From positions 62,001 to 126,000 of the forward strand of contig NZ_FOWR01000002.1 in the NCBI RefSeq assembly GCF_900115495.1: 64,000 bases of DNA, written 5' to 3'. The notes below the pieces were generated by a model, which was given only the letters and a program-made list of their open reading frames with translations, was not told the DNA's origin and made no database searches. This document shows, piece after piece, positions 28,544-37,080 of the stretch. A program made the translations under genes and the position numbers. This DNA comes from Enterovibrio norvegicus DSM 15893. GTDB taxonomy: Bacteria > Pseudomonadota > Gammaproteobacteria > Enterobacterales > Vibrionaceae. Position 1 is the first letter of the stretch. Every line of letters begins with the position of its first letter.

Positions 28544-29443
28544 TCATAGCGCGACAAAGAACATCATTAGAATAGGGACGAGTAAGCTGAGGATAAAGCC
28601 ACTTACAATGGCAATCGGCACACACTTAACGCCACCTGTTGTTTGAATGATTGGGAGGGTGAAATCCATGGAGGTTGCACCACCATAACCGATAGCCGTG
28701 AGTGGGTAGCGGCTGATTAATAGCGGAATAAGAACAATGGCAACCAGTTCTCTTGCAAGCTCTAATAGAAAAGATGCACCGCCATAAACAGGCCCCAATG
28801 CATCACCCATCAATATACCCGCCAAAGAATACCAACCGAATCCTGACGCCATCGCGAGGCCATAATTGTAGGGGAGCGACAGCAACCACGCTGCGATGAG
28901 CCCACCCCCCAACGATGTCACAATAATGACAGCCGCTACACTCAATCCTTTCTTGTTCAGAATAATTTGTTTCAACGTCATGCCGCTGTTTCTTAACTGT
29001 ATACCAATCAAAAACAACAGAATAAGCAAAATTCCTTCACTGGCAGGGTCAACCCAATCCAAAGGGATTGGAAGCAATAGCCCCAATATCAATCCACCGC
29101 CTACGACAAATACCAGTTTCACAGATTCCATTAACATGGCTGAAAGAGGAACATCACGTTTGTGTTGTTCTGTTTTCGTGGATAGCAGCATGTCTAAAAA
29201 AGGAAGGGCAAGAAGGTTTGCTACACCAATACACAGAAAGAAGGTCGATGCGAGAAGCAGAATTTGATTGAGGTTGGTACTGAGATCGTCAAGGCCCGCC
29301 AAGCTTAATCCCATTAACCCTAAGATGACAAAGACAAGGCGCGAGGTTGAGCGATTGATGATATCGAGCAACTTATCGCTGTTAACTTTGATCAAGTAGC
29401 CTACGATAAGTGGCAAAAATATATACAGCATGCCAGGTAGCAT
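28544..29443 (-). CDS. lysO: Lysine exporter LysO (YbjE) family protein
   Basis: 299 residues, about eight to nine membrane segments. The central ASGFGWYSLAGILMGD and the C-terminal GATSMDFTLPIIQTTGG match the LysO family. In E. coli LysO exports L-lysine and its toxic analogue thialysine and is activated by ArgP. The 130-bp upstream gap is too short for a lysine riboswitch. Monocistronic. Start at 29443; a second Met at residue 5 is an alternative. Confidence 0.87.
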   Translation of the reverse strand: MLPGMLYIFLPLIVGYLIKVNSDKLLDIINRSTSRLVFVILGLMGLSLAGLDDLSTNLNQILLLASTFFLCIGVANLLALPFLDMLLSTKTEQHKRDVPLSAMLMESVKLVFVVGGGLILGLLLPIPLDWVDPASEGILLILLFLIGIQLRNSGMTLKQIILNKKGLSVAAVIIVTSLGGGLIAAWLLSLPYNYGLAMASGFGWYSLAGILMGDALGPVYGGASFLLELARELVAIVLIPLLISRYPLTAIGYGGATSMDFTLPIIQTTGGVKCVPIAIVSGFILSLLVPILMMFFVAL

Positions 29444-29574
29444 TCAGAAAGACCTTATTGATAAAAAAGAGAAATCACGCTGAGAGTATCAGTGGAGATC
29501 AAATAAGGTCAATCTGTGCGCCGACGCTTATACGAGAAAGTCATCGGCAAGAAAGGTGAGGCTAACGCCGAGGA

Positions 29575-30495
29575 TTAAAATCCACAGTTATTGATAATGC
29601 CATTGAGTTGAAGCCTGAAATCCGCATCATTCAGATTCGACAGTTCATACAGTGCTTCTGCGCCGGCTAGGGTGATTTCTACATCATGGTCATCAATGGC
29701 GTCGTCATTGGCCCTAAACAAGAGCAAATGGTTCGCCATGGTTGCAAGGTTAAGGTACGTCACGTCGTCGACTTCTCGTCGGATGCGGCGGTTTGTTGAT
29801 ACCTCGATAAAATCCAAGTCGAAACCCCAACTCTTTAGAATGAATCTGCTTGCTTCTTTACTGACGGAGTAAAAAACATGGCTCGCGATATCAAAATCTA
29901 AATAATTTCCTTCATCGGTGTAGTGTTGGAATGCGTTCACAGCACTGTAAATTCCAATGTCAGCGAGTAATCCAATCAGTAAGGCTTTCTCGACTTCAAG
30001 CTCACACTGCGTGTCATCGTATTTTTTCACTTTCTGGCAGAGCAGTGCCATTGTCGATGCAAACTCACGTGACGATGTCGCACTCTTTTTCAACAGTGCA
30101 TTGCACTCTTCGCTAAATGGGGAGGATGTTTTCAATGTTTGGATGGCGTGCGCAGTAGCAATGCCTAGCACACGTTGTATCCCTAATCGGGATACCGCCA
30201 TATTGATGTCATGGCAAGGACGGTTCGTTCTTGGACTAAAAATGGCAGAGTTTGCAGCACGGATCACCGCCGCCGTCAGCGTCGCATCATCCAGCAGAAG
30301 TGTCGAAACATCTTTCACTGTACTGGTTTGTACGTAGCAAACACGCTGCAATTTGAGGACGACGTCAGGGATCGGAGGTAACTCGAGTGTCCCATCTTTC
30401 AAAGAGCGGTAAACGCGCTGGAAAAAATCAGTCTCAATCGCTTTTAAGTGTTTGTCACGGCTAGGGTTAACCCAAAATAAAGAAAGGTGATCCAT
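29575..30495 (-). CDS. HDOD-domain signalling protein
   Basis: 306 residues. An HDOD domain spans about 35-240: LPPIPDVVLKLQRVCYV, then DVSTLLLDDATLTAAVIRAAN, and LLIGLLADIGIYSAVNAF where HD-GYP/HD enzymes carry the metal-binding HD pair. Here the position reads LLADIG, so it has no HD catalytic pair and is not expected to be a phosphodiesterase. HDOD proteins act in signalling, often with c-di-GMP or two-component networks. It stands alone, upstream of 450 bp without genes. Confidence 0.85.
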   Translation of the reverse strand: MDHLSLFWVNPSRDKHLKAIETDFFQRVYRSLKDGTLELPPIPDVVLKLQRVCYVQTSTVKDVSTLLLDDATLTAAVIRAANSAIFSPRTNRPCHDINMAVSRLGIQRVLGIATAHAIQTLKTSSPFSEECNALLKKSATSSREFASTMALLCQKVKKYDDTQCELEVEKALLIGLLADIGIYSAVNAFQHYTDEGNYLDFDIASHVFYSVSKEASRFILKSWGFDLDFIEVSTNRRIRREVDDVTYLNLATMANHLLLFRANDDAIDDHDVEITLAGAEALYELSNLNDADFRLQLNGIINNCGF

Positions 30496-30944
30496 CTTTT
30501 TAGACTCGAAAAAACATCCAATGAATAGTAATCCTGATGCGTTCTAAATGAAACATGTAGCGCATTTTATTTGAAGCAGTAACAATTTTTAATGCGTGCT
30601 GTCTAGTATCTTTGTCATGGCGAAAACTGATAATAATATTAATTAGATAAAAGCAAGTTAGCGATGAATTGGGGTGAGAAATCTGAACTAAATTAACGTT
30701 TATTACGCGTAATGTATGTAATACACGACAATAAGTTGCGAGTGCCTGTGGCCATTTAACATGTGGTAAACATAAATATTACACACCATAAACGTGACGG
30801 ATGTTGCGTTTTTGGTACAACGTGCGGTGTTGAGTGATCTAGTGCATGGTTTTCTATGCCTTAATGGGTCATCATTAATTTGCGTTGAGAATTTACTGGG
30901 TTTTTAGCCGGGGAATTGGCTTTTTGGGGAGAAAGGAGGCACCA
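30496..30944. other. Intergenic region between the HDOD gene and tfoX
   Basis: 449 bp, AT-rich, containing the divergent promoters. A small AGCC-N8-GGCT hairpin with a T-run (30907-30926) lies in the tfoX leader just before its ribosome binding site. The class I c-di-GMP riboswitch motif known before some tfoY genes is not seen. Confidence 0.5.
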
Positions 30945-31529
30945 ATGCTGGAAGTGAAAAGTGGCTTTGTCGAATACTTGTCTCAGTTTGGTGAGACAGA
31001 AAAACGCTCCATGTTTGGTGGTACTGGTTTCTTTGTGAGTGGAGCAATGTTTGCACTCGTGAAAGAAGATCGTATCTATCTACGAGGTGGGGCAGAGCTT
31101 ACAGATAAACTTATTGCGAAAGCGTGCAAAAAATTCGTCCATGTAAAGAAAAGTTCTACCGCCATTGTTAATTACTACGACATCACCGAGCTTTATGAGC
31201 AGGAGGATGACGGCTTAGATGCAATGGTAAAAAAGTCCGTCGAGAATTCAGTGGCGGAAAAAGAATACCGCGATTCAAAATTAAACAAGCGTCTTCGCGA
31301 TTTACCCAATTTGCGTTTGACTATTGAGCGAATGCTTAAAAAAGCTGGCGTAGAAAATGTCGATATTTTCTTTTCAATGAGCCCAGAAGAATTGTTCCGC
31401 AAGGTTCAAGAATCTCACGGCTATGATGTCGATATAAAATTGCTTTGGATGTTTGCTGGTGCGCAAACGGGTGTTCATTGGACCTTGCTCAGTGAAGAAA
31501 CCAAGCAGCAATTGCTTCGCGCAGTCTAA
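30945..31529 (+). CDS. TfoX/Sxy-family competence regulator (TfoX or TfoY)
   Basis: 194 residues. TfoX N-terminal domain (about 1-90): EYLSQFGETEKRSMFGGTGFF, MFALVKEDRIYLRGG. TfoX C-terminal domain (about 115-190): LRDLPNLRLTIERMLKKAGV, LLWMFAGAQTGVHWTLL. In vibrios TfoX turns on natural competence genes with CRP, and TfoY governs type VI secretion and motility. I cannot securely separate the two from sequence. The start at 30945 has AAAGGAGG 6-7 nt upstream; the open frame from 30885 covers leader. A terminator follows. Confidence 0.9.
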   Translation: MLEVKSGFVEYLSQFGETEKRSMFGGTGFFVSGAMFALVKEDRIYLRGGAELTDKLIAKACKKFVHVKKSSTAIVNYYDITELYEQEDDGLDAMVKKSVENSVAEKEYRDSKLNKRLRDLPNLRLTIERMLKKAGVENVDIFFSMSPEELFRKVQESHGYDVDIKLLWMFAGAQTGVHWTLLSEETKQQLLRAV

Positions 31530-31548
31530 ATACCGTTCCCAAGAAAAT

Positions 31549-31571
31549 AGCCGCCCAGTGCGGCTTTTTTT
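31549..31571 (+). terminator. Intrinsic terminator after tfoX-like gene
   Basis: AGCCGC-N5-GCGGCT followed by T7, 20 bp after the stop. Confidence 0.85.
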
Positions 31572-31704
31572 GTCGCTGCGTTTTACGTTGTAGCCTGTTG
31601 AAGAGATGATCACCTTCGGTGTATTGGGTATTTAGGCATGTACGGTTCGGGGGGATATTGGTACAGTCTTTGTAACGAAATGAAAAATAAAACAGTGACT
31701 TCGT

Positions 31705-32625
31705 ATGAAATTGCCTCAACTCTCTTCTTCCTTACTTGCAGGGTTACATTGCTTTTCCATTGTGGCTGAAACCATGAGTTTTACGCGTGCCGCTGAGCAA
31801 TTACACCTCACCCAAAGTGCTGTCAGTCACCGTATTAAGAAACTAGAACAAAGGTTAGATGTAGCCTTGTTTGTTCGCCGTCCTCGCCATTTGTCGCTCA
31901 CCAATGAAGGTGAGCAACTTAAATTGGTGGTGACAGAGCAATTTTCCGCCATTAGCTTGAAGTTGTTGGAGCTGAACCACGCAAAACCTGTTGGGGATTT
32001 CATCATCTCTGCGCCCCCGACTTTCGCTCAACGCTGGCTAGTTCCTCGCCTTCATCAGTTCGCAGAAGCGTTTCCTGATGTAACGCTACACCTCAGAACG
32101 CGTAATGATTTGGTGGATTTTAAAGCCGAAGCCTTTGATTGCGCCATTTACTTTGGTCATGGACGTTACACGGGTCTTTGCAGCCATCACCTATTAGACG
32201 ATGCCATTCTTCCCGTATGTAGTCCTTCATATGCAGAAAGGCACGATTTATATGGCAACCCTCACAAGCTCGCCGAATGTCAGCTGTTGCATGATGCTGC
32301 TCCTTGGGCGAGTGCCAGTTTGAGTGATGAATGGTTGTATTGGGCGAACGCAAACGGGGTTGAGCTTAATGGCACCAATCACAGTTTTGACCGAGCGGAT
32401 TTGGCGTTAGAGGCTGCATCGTCAGGGATGGGGGTTGCCATTGGGCGCATGGCATACATCCAAGAGCATCTCCATTTTGGGCGATTAGTCGCGCCAATCG
32501 ATTTATCGGTGAAGTCACCATATAGCTTCTACTTGGTTTATCGAGAAGAACAGCAAGGCAATGCAAAGATTATGGCGTTCAAACAATGGCTGTTTGAACA
32601 GATTCCAGCAAATGGAGAATTCTGA
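31705..32625 (+). CDS. LysR-family transcriptional regulator
   Basis: 306 residues. The winged HTH (about 12-70) reads HCFSIVAETMSFTRAAEQLHLTQ and continues with SAVSHRIKKLEQRLDVALFVRR. The effector domain (about 95-300) has ISAPPTFAQRWLVPRLHQF and RNDLVDFKAEAFDCAIYFGHG, the GcvA-like subgroup. No obvious divergent target gene is beside it, since the tfoX-like gene ends upstream on the same strand. Target unknown. Confidence 0.9.
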   Translation: MKLPQLSSSLLAGLHCFSIVAETMSFTRAAEQLHLTQSAVSHRIKKLEQRLDVALFVRRPRHLSLTNEGEQLKLVVTEQFSAISLKLLELNHAKPVGDFIISAPPTFAQRWLVPRLHQFAEAFPDVTLHLRTRNDLVDFKAEAFDCAIYFGHGRYTGLCSHHLLDDAILPVCSPSYAERHDLYGNPHKLAECQLLHDAAPWASASLSDEWLYWANANGVELNGTNHSFDRADLALEAASSGMGVAIGRMAYIQEHLHFGRLVAPIDLSVKSPYSFYLVYREEQQGNAKIMAFKQWLFEQIPANGEF

Positions 32626-32739
32626 CCTTGAGCGTCAAGTTACTGACCTAAATGATAACTACATCGAAAAATCCGCTGTATTCTTTTTGTCCAAGCTTAT
32701 AAGATACGAAGTATGCTAAATCGAAAATACGTTAACTAA

Positions 32740-33192
32740 ATGGCCAAGAATACGAAAGAAGGTGCGCTGCAAACCGAGGCATTGGTGCATCAAACCATCA
32801 TCGATATTTTCATGGAACATGGATGGGAGGCTGTGACCTACGGCAGTATTGCCAAGCTTACAGGGTTAAGCCGAAGTGGTATTCAACGCATCGTACCGAG
32901 TAAAGAAGCGATGGGTGAAGCATTTCAAGGACAAGTGTTTTCATATGTGTTCGATAAGCTAGATACTTCTTCGCCTGAGGCTGTTGTTACATCGTGGCTC
33001 AATGCGTTTGATGACCCTAAATTTTCCAATTGTATTCGTTACCTTGTCGGCGCTGTTCATGCAGAAGACATGGGTAAGCGAAAAGCCGCGAAAGGGTTGG
33101 AAAAAATGTCATCACTGCTTGGGCGAGAAACCACGATTACACTCATGGGATTGTCGGTTGTTAAATTACTGGACGTTGACCTCGTTGACTGA
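32740..33192 (+). CDS. Short TetR-like transcriptional regulator
   Basis: 150 residues. An N-terminal TetR-type HTH (about 15-62) reads VHQTIIDIFMEHGWEAVTYGSIAKLTGLSRSGIQR with its recognition helix, then a short C-terminal helical part (about 85-150). It is shorter than the usual ~190-210 residue TetR protein, so the ligand domain is reduced. No strong ribosome binding site is seen before the ATG. It is followed 47 bp later by a lipoprotein gene that may be its partner. Family assignment is moderate. Confidence 0.72.
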   Translation: MAKNTKEGALQTEALVHQTIIDIFMEHGWEAVTYGSIAKLTGLSRSGIQRIVPSKEAMGEAFQGQVFSYVFDKLDTSSPEAVVTSWLNAFDDPKFSNCIRYLVGAVHAEDMGKRKAAKGLEKMSSLLGRETTITLMGLSVVKLLDVDLVD

Positions 33193-33238
33193 TTGAGGTC
33201 GATTGGGTATTCATCTAACGAAACTAAAGGGATAGACA

Positions 33239-33610
33239 ATGATTCAGCCTCGCTTCGCATTACTGGCAGTAACGTCCATTTTTCTGCTTTCAGCGTGTGC
33301 CATTAAACCCGCTGAAACCGTGACGGTTTATAAGAGTAAAAATGCTGTGCAATGTGAAACCTCTGGAATGAGTGTGCACGACAGTGCCAATACCTTGTCT
33401 TCTTATGGCGTGACAGTGAAGTCTTCACAATGCGGTGTACTAACGGAAGTGATGTTTGCGAGCGTTTGTGGTGCGAAAACCGGCGACATTGTTATCCATG
33501 ATATTGGTGCGAGAGAAGAAGCGTTGGCTGGAGAATTGGGGTATACCAGCATTGATTCTCTGAAAACGGGCGAGGTTGCTAGTGGCTTCGCCGTGGTTGA
33601 TTGTAAATAG
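33239..33610 (+). CDS. Small lipoprotein of unknown function
   Basis: 123 residues. A signal peptide ends in LLSAC (Cys20, followed by AIK). The mature part holds four further cysteines (in AVQCETSGM, KSSQCGVLTE, ASVCGAKTGD and the C-terminal VVDCK), which probably form two disulphides in the periplasm. The ending GYTSIDSLKTGEVASGFAVVDC is not recognised. A GGGA ribosome binding site precedes the ATG. It may form a unit with the TetR-like gene. Confidence 0.75.
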   Translation: MIQPRFALLAVTSIFLLSACAIKPAETVTVYKSKNAVQCETSGMSVHDSANTLSSYGVTVKSSQCGVLTEVMFASVCGAKTGDIVIHDIGAREEALAGELGYTSIDSLKTGEVASGFAVVDCK

Positions 33611-33660
33611 GTAAGAACAATAAGCCGTTATCAATCAAAACATGCCCAATCAGAACATAT

Positions 33661-33693
33661 AAAAAAGGTCTCTACATGTAGAGACCTTTTTTT
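33661..33693 (+). terminator. Bidirectional terminator
   Basis: AAGGTCTCTACATGTAGAGACCTT is a perfect palindrome (printed here in two halves of 12) flanked by A-run and T7; it lies between convergent genes. Confidence 0.9.
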
Positions 33694-33701
33694 GTAAGAC
33701 A

Positions 33702-34259
33702 TTAGAACTTAAAGCGTGTGCTCAGGATAACCTGGTCGCCATATGCTTCATTGAATCGAAGTTGTGCACCGATTGCAAAAAGCTCAGTCGCGTGGAAACG
33801 GCCAAAAACAGAACCAAATACTTCATCTTCGTCGTCGATAGACAGGTGACCAAGTTCACCACCCACTTCAAGTTGCGGGCCTAACCACTGACGAACACCC
33901 AAGTTCACTTCGACGCCGAATTCAGTGTCACCCTTGAAACGGTCACGTGCTTTCATTGTGCGTAAGCCCAATTCGCCGTAAACATCTGCCCAGTTGTTGA
34001 TAGGTGCGTGGAAGCCAATTGCAGCTGTGGTGTCGAAATCGCTGTCAAATTCAGTATCAGCTTCAAAACGGATATGGGCATTTGGGTGAATCGAGGTGCT
34101 AAAACCAGCGCCGTAAGTCACAGGGCTAATCCCCACGCGAGCTTCGAAGTAGTCATAGCTGAAGTTACTCATGGTACCCTCGTTAGCCATACTTGCAGCA
34201 GAAAAGGCAGCAGAAGAGGCAGCGGCTAGCAAAATACCAGCAATCTTAGTTTTGCGCAT
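33702..34259 (-). CDS. Small outer-membrane beta-barrel protein
   Basis: 185 residues. A Sec signal peptide ends near AASMANEG (about residue 26). The rest alternates short amphipathic strands such as FEARVGISPVTYGAGFST, HIRFEADTEFD and AIGAQLRFNEAY, ending QVILSTRFKF with a terminal Phe, the usual recognition signal for BAM. About eight strands would fit, as in OmpW/OmpX-like barrels, but no named family is recognised. Probably monocistronic, with a 178-bp gap to the receiver gene upstream. Confidence 0.8.
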   Translation of the reverse strand: MRKTKIAGILLAAASSAAFSAASMANEGTMSNFSYDYFEARVGISPVTYGAGFSTSIHPNAHIRFEADTEFDSDFDTTAAIGFHAPINNWADVYGELGLRTMKARDRFKGDTEFGVEVNLGVRQWLGPQLEVGGELGHLSIDDEDEVFGSVFGRFHATELFAIGAQLRFNEAYGDQVILSTRFKF

Positions 34260-34330
34260 GGAAGGTCTCGTGATGATTTTAAATTTGTGACGCTATTTTA
34301 ATAGAAGTCGCTTTTGCGAAACAACAGCAT

Positions 34331-34350
34331 AGCGCCTTAAATAAGGCGCT
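34331..34350. other. Perfect hairpin upstream of the beta-barrel gene
   Basis: AGCGCCTTA-AA-TAAGGCGCT, a 9-bp perfect stem, between the beta-barrel gene and the receiver gene that ends at 34438. No T-run follows on the minus strand. It may be a processing or operator site. Confidence 0.45.
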
Positions 34351-34391
34351 GATTGGTAAATATTAGGCAAAACATAGTGAAAATGTGGACA

Positions 34392-34420
34392 AGAACGGGC
34401 GGATTTCGTGAGGCCGTTCT
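34392..34420 (-). terminator. Possible terminator hairpin after the receiver gene
   Basis: AGAACGG and CCGTTCT form a stem 18 bp beyond the receiver stop codon (minus strand). The T-run is poor, so confidence is low. Confidence 0.35.
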
Positions 34421-34437
34421 GAATTTCGCGTTTTCGA

Positions 34438-34938
34438 TTAACAATCCGAAAAGCTTAAACGGTTATCGCTGATGGCTTTCATCACACGTTCTGCGTCCAG
34501 AATGCTCACCCATTGCATCAAATTACTGTCATGTTTGATCATGTAGGTCGTCAGTTGTTCGACAACAATGTGCTTGAGGTTTTCGCCTTCCCATGGCTTT
34601 GCAATGAAGTAATCCAAGCTGTTGTGGTTCACGGCCTGAACAGTGTCTTCTAACCCTGCTTGGCCAGTCAGAAGGATTTTTCTTGCGTTGGCACAATCGC
34701 CTTTCCCATTTAGCTCAATGAGAAAATCGACCCCTAAATCTTCAGGCATGATGTGGTCACAAAGGATGAGCGCGAGTTTGTTGCCATTGGCATTTGCTTC
34801 AGCAAGCACTTCACGTGCTTCGGCAACAGATTCTGCAGCTTCTATAATAAAGTGCTCTTCCAGTGACGCTAAGTCATGGGTCACGCTATCGAGGACATCT
34901 CTTTCATCGTCCACGCACAGGATAAGATATTTACTCAT
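34438..34938 (-). CDS. Stand-alone receiver-domain response regulator
   Basis: 166 residues. The receiver domain covers about 1-125: acidic pair in LILCVDDERDVL, phospho-acceptor Asp in LILCDHIMP, Thr in ILLTGQAG and Lys in YFIAKPWEG. The last ~40 residues (from VEQLTTYMIKHD) form a short helical tail with no DNA-binding or enzyme domain. It overlaps the end of the kinase gene by 4 bp (ATGA), so it is translated with it and is very likely its phosphorylation partner. It is a paralogue of the receiver at 43676-44149. Confidence 0.9.
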   Translation of the reverse strand: MSKYLILCVDDERDVLDSVTHDLASLEEHFIIEAAESVAEAREVLAEANANGNKLALILCDHIMPEDLGVDFLIELNGKGDCANARKILLTGQAGLEDTVQAVNHNSLDYFIAKPWEGENLKHIVVEQLTTYMIKHDSNLMQWVSILDAERVMKAISDNRLSFSDC

Positions 34939-36890
34939 TTTTCCTCCTTAGAAGCCGCAAACAGTGGGGTATAGGGTAGGGTCACTGTCATCGCGGTGAA
35001 TTCGCCAGATGACGATGCCACTTCTATTTTCCCTCCGTGATGCTCAACAATCTGTCGGCAAACCGACAATCCGATGCCAAGCCCGAAGTGTCCTTCCCGT
35101 TTTGTGGTGTAGTTCAATTCAAAGATTTTATTTTTGATGGTTTCAGGAATGCCCGAGCCGTTGTCGCGAACGGTGACTTTCACCGCTTTTCGACTCTGGT
35201 AAACGGTTTCTCGCGTTGTCACATGAATTTCGCCATCAGAATCAACGGCATCAAGCGCATTGGAAACCAGGTTCGTCCAAACTTGCTGAAGGGCGATAGG
35301 CATACATCGAACGTCTCTCAGGTCGCCATAATCTCTCACCACTTTGAGTCTTTTAAGCTGATTTTCAAACATCACTAAGGTGTCTTCTATGCCCTCATGA
35401 AGATCGACATCTCGCATGGTTTCATCATCTTGTCGGGCATAGGTTTTTAAGCTTTTCACCATGTCTGCAATGCGTTGTGCGCAAACACTGGTGGAGCGCA
35501 ATAAGCTACCCGCTTGATAGAACATGTCCCACTGCATGAGTGTTTTTTCAAATCCTGTATCCAAGGTGTTCATCCACGTTCGAATGTCTGTCGGATTATC
35601 AAACCCCATGTTTACCGCTTTCCTTGCGAGTGTTCTATCGCCAATCATAGGCTCGATGGCTTTTGCTCTTTGGCGTGCATCGGCGGTCGACATGGGACGA
35701 GAAAGCAGTGCCTCAGCCATGATTTGGTTGGCTTGTTCTTTGGCTGTGTCATTAAGCTCGGTATTGATGAGTTCACCAATACTGTCTTTCAGCGTATCGC
35801 TGTTTCTTAGAATCGCAGAAACGGGGTTATTGAGTTCATGGGCAACACCCGCAACCAACTGCCCTAGCATGGCCATTTTTTCTCTTTCGATAAGCTGTTT
35901 ATGTGCCAGTTCGAGAGATTTTAGCGTTTGCTGCAGCTTCACTTCAGTGGTGATACTGCGCTTGAGGCGTCGGTTAAAGTGTCGTAACAAATAACTTGTA
36001 AACAATGGCAGCAAGTCGTTTCTTGCTTGCATCACCTTGCCAAACAAGGCGCGGTTTAGCTTGATGACGTTGGTGGGTTGAAGGGTTATCCCCGTAGAAA
36101 AAGAAACATCGCCCGTCACAAATGACATGCCACCAATCAGGCTACCTTTTCCGAGTCTCGCCACTTCATGAGAAGCGCCGGTTTCGTCTCGTTTCAATAA
36201 TGCCACTTCGCCGTCTACAACAAACCAGAGGAAGCTGTTTGGCTGGCCTTCATGGGTCAGTAAATGGTCTTCGCTGTAACTTCTGAAGGCGTGGTTTTCG
36301 TCGTTATGATCAAAGTAATCAGTCAGTTCATTGAAAAGCTGTTGAGCCAGTTCATCATCCGACGTTCGAATGGCAGACTCGATAAACCCGTGGCGATAGC
36401 TGGCGAGACGATTCTCGATATGTGCATCAAGTAATCGACGTTGGTCGAGGACATTGCAAAACTTAAGCAAATCGTCGGCATTGTGCTTTAGCACGTAGTG
36501 GGTTAACTCCTTACGGGCCGTCATGATCATCTGATCTGGCTCCCAAGGCTTGGTCATGCAGTAGTTAAGTCGCCCTTCATTGACGGCCTGCATGATCACT
36601 TCAATTTGCGCTTGGTCGTTGAGCAGGATTGTTCGCGCGCCAGCAGAGGCGGGTTGATTGTCGATATTGATCAGAAGGTCAACGCCGTTATCTTCGCCAA
36701 GGTCGTGGTCGCAAATGAATAGCGCGACTTGGCGGCCTTGTTGATGCAGTTCACTGAGTGTGACAGTCGCGGAAGAAACGTTATCAATACAGACGATGTC
36801 GAAGGAGGAGGAAAAAGCGGCGAGCTCTCGTTCTAGTTGCGCCAAAATCTCTGCGTCATCATCAAGACAAAGAATGACATATGGGTGCAT
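34935..36890 (-). CDS. Hybrid sensor kinase: receiver - cNMP-binding - histidine kinase
   Basis: 651 residues. Domains in order: a receiver (about 1-125; Asp in FICDHDLGED and Lys in MTKPWEP); a cyclic-nucleotide-binding-like domain (about 200-300; WFVVDGEVALLKRDETG, GKGSLIGGMSFVTGDVS); a short coiled coil (about 315-340); and DHp with His351 in GVAHELNNPVSAI. An unusual insertion of about 100 residues follows before the second DHp helix (KSLKTYARQDD). The ATPase closes the protein (N-box WTNLVSNALDAV, DNGSGIPETI, FGLGIGLSVCRQI). There is no membrane segment, so it is a soluble kinase. The receiver's conserved Thr is replaced by Asn (ILLNDQA). I start at 36890 because MHPYVILCLDD aligns with the start of the receiver paralogue; the frame opens at 36911. 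Confidence 0.9.
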   Translation of the reverse strand: MHPYVILCLDDDAEILAQLERELAAFSSSFDIVCIDNVSSATVTLSELHQQGRQVALFICDHDLGEDNGVDLLINIDNQPASAGARTILLNDQAQIEVIMQAVNEGRLNYCMTKPWEPDQMIMTARKELTHYVLKHNADDLLKFCNVLDQRRLLDAHIENRLASYRHGFIESAIRTSDDELAQQLFNELTDYFDHNDENHAFRSYSEDHLLTHEGQPNSFLWFVVDGEVALLKRDETGASHEVARLGKGSLIGGMSFVTGDVSFSTGITLQPTNVIKLNRALFGKVMQARNDLLPLFTSYLLRHFNRRLKRSITTEVKLQQTLKSLELAHKQLIEREKMAMLGQLVAGVAHELNNPVSAILRNSDTLKDSIGELINTELNDTAKEQANQIMAEALLSRPMSTADARQRAKAIEPMIGDRTLARKAVNMGFDNPTDIRTWMNTLDTGFEKTLMQWDMFYQAGSLLRSTSVCAQRIADMVKSLKTYARQDDETMRDVDLHEGIEDTLVMFENQLKRLKVVRDYGDLRDVRCMPIALQQVWTNLVSNALDAVDSDGEIHVTTRETVYQSRKAVKVTVRDNGSGIPETIKNKIFELNYTTKREGHFGLGIGLSVCRQIVEHHGGKIEVASSSGEFTAMTVTLPYTPLFAASKEEK

Positions 36891-37080
36891 GTGCTTACCA
36901 AATACCTGCATTTTTTATAAGTGTATAGGTTTGTTCGTCTATAAGCTGAGAACAAGACTGCAAACTGACACATACTGTGAGAAAACATTAACGCTTCAGA
37001 TTAAAACCTTATTAAGCCATGGGGTTAAGTCCTTTGTTGGTTTACACTTGAGGCCGTTAATTTTTTCTGTTGGAGCAATC

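Noticed and set aside
29444-29574. Lysine riboswitch before lysO
   Set aside because: The gap is only about 130 bp and lacks the conserved five-way-junction motifs.
29575-30495. HD-GYP c-di-GMP phosphodiesterase
   Set aside because: The protein has the HDOD pattern without the metal-binding HD pair or a GYP motif.
30496-30944. Class I c-di-GMP (GEMM) riboswitch before the tfoX-like gene
   Set aside because: The conserved elements of the fold (the GGCAAACC-type and ACGCAAAGCC-type segments) are not present.
36760-37080. N-terminal extension of the DUF945 protein
   Set aside because: It overlaps the divergent kinase gene, has no homology-like features and the good ribosome binding site is at 37081.
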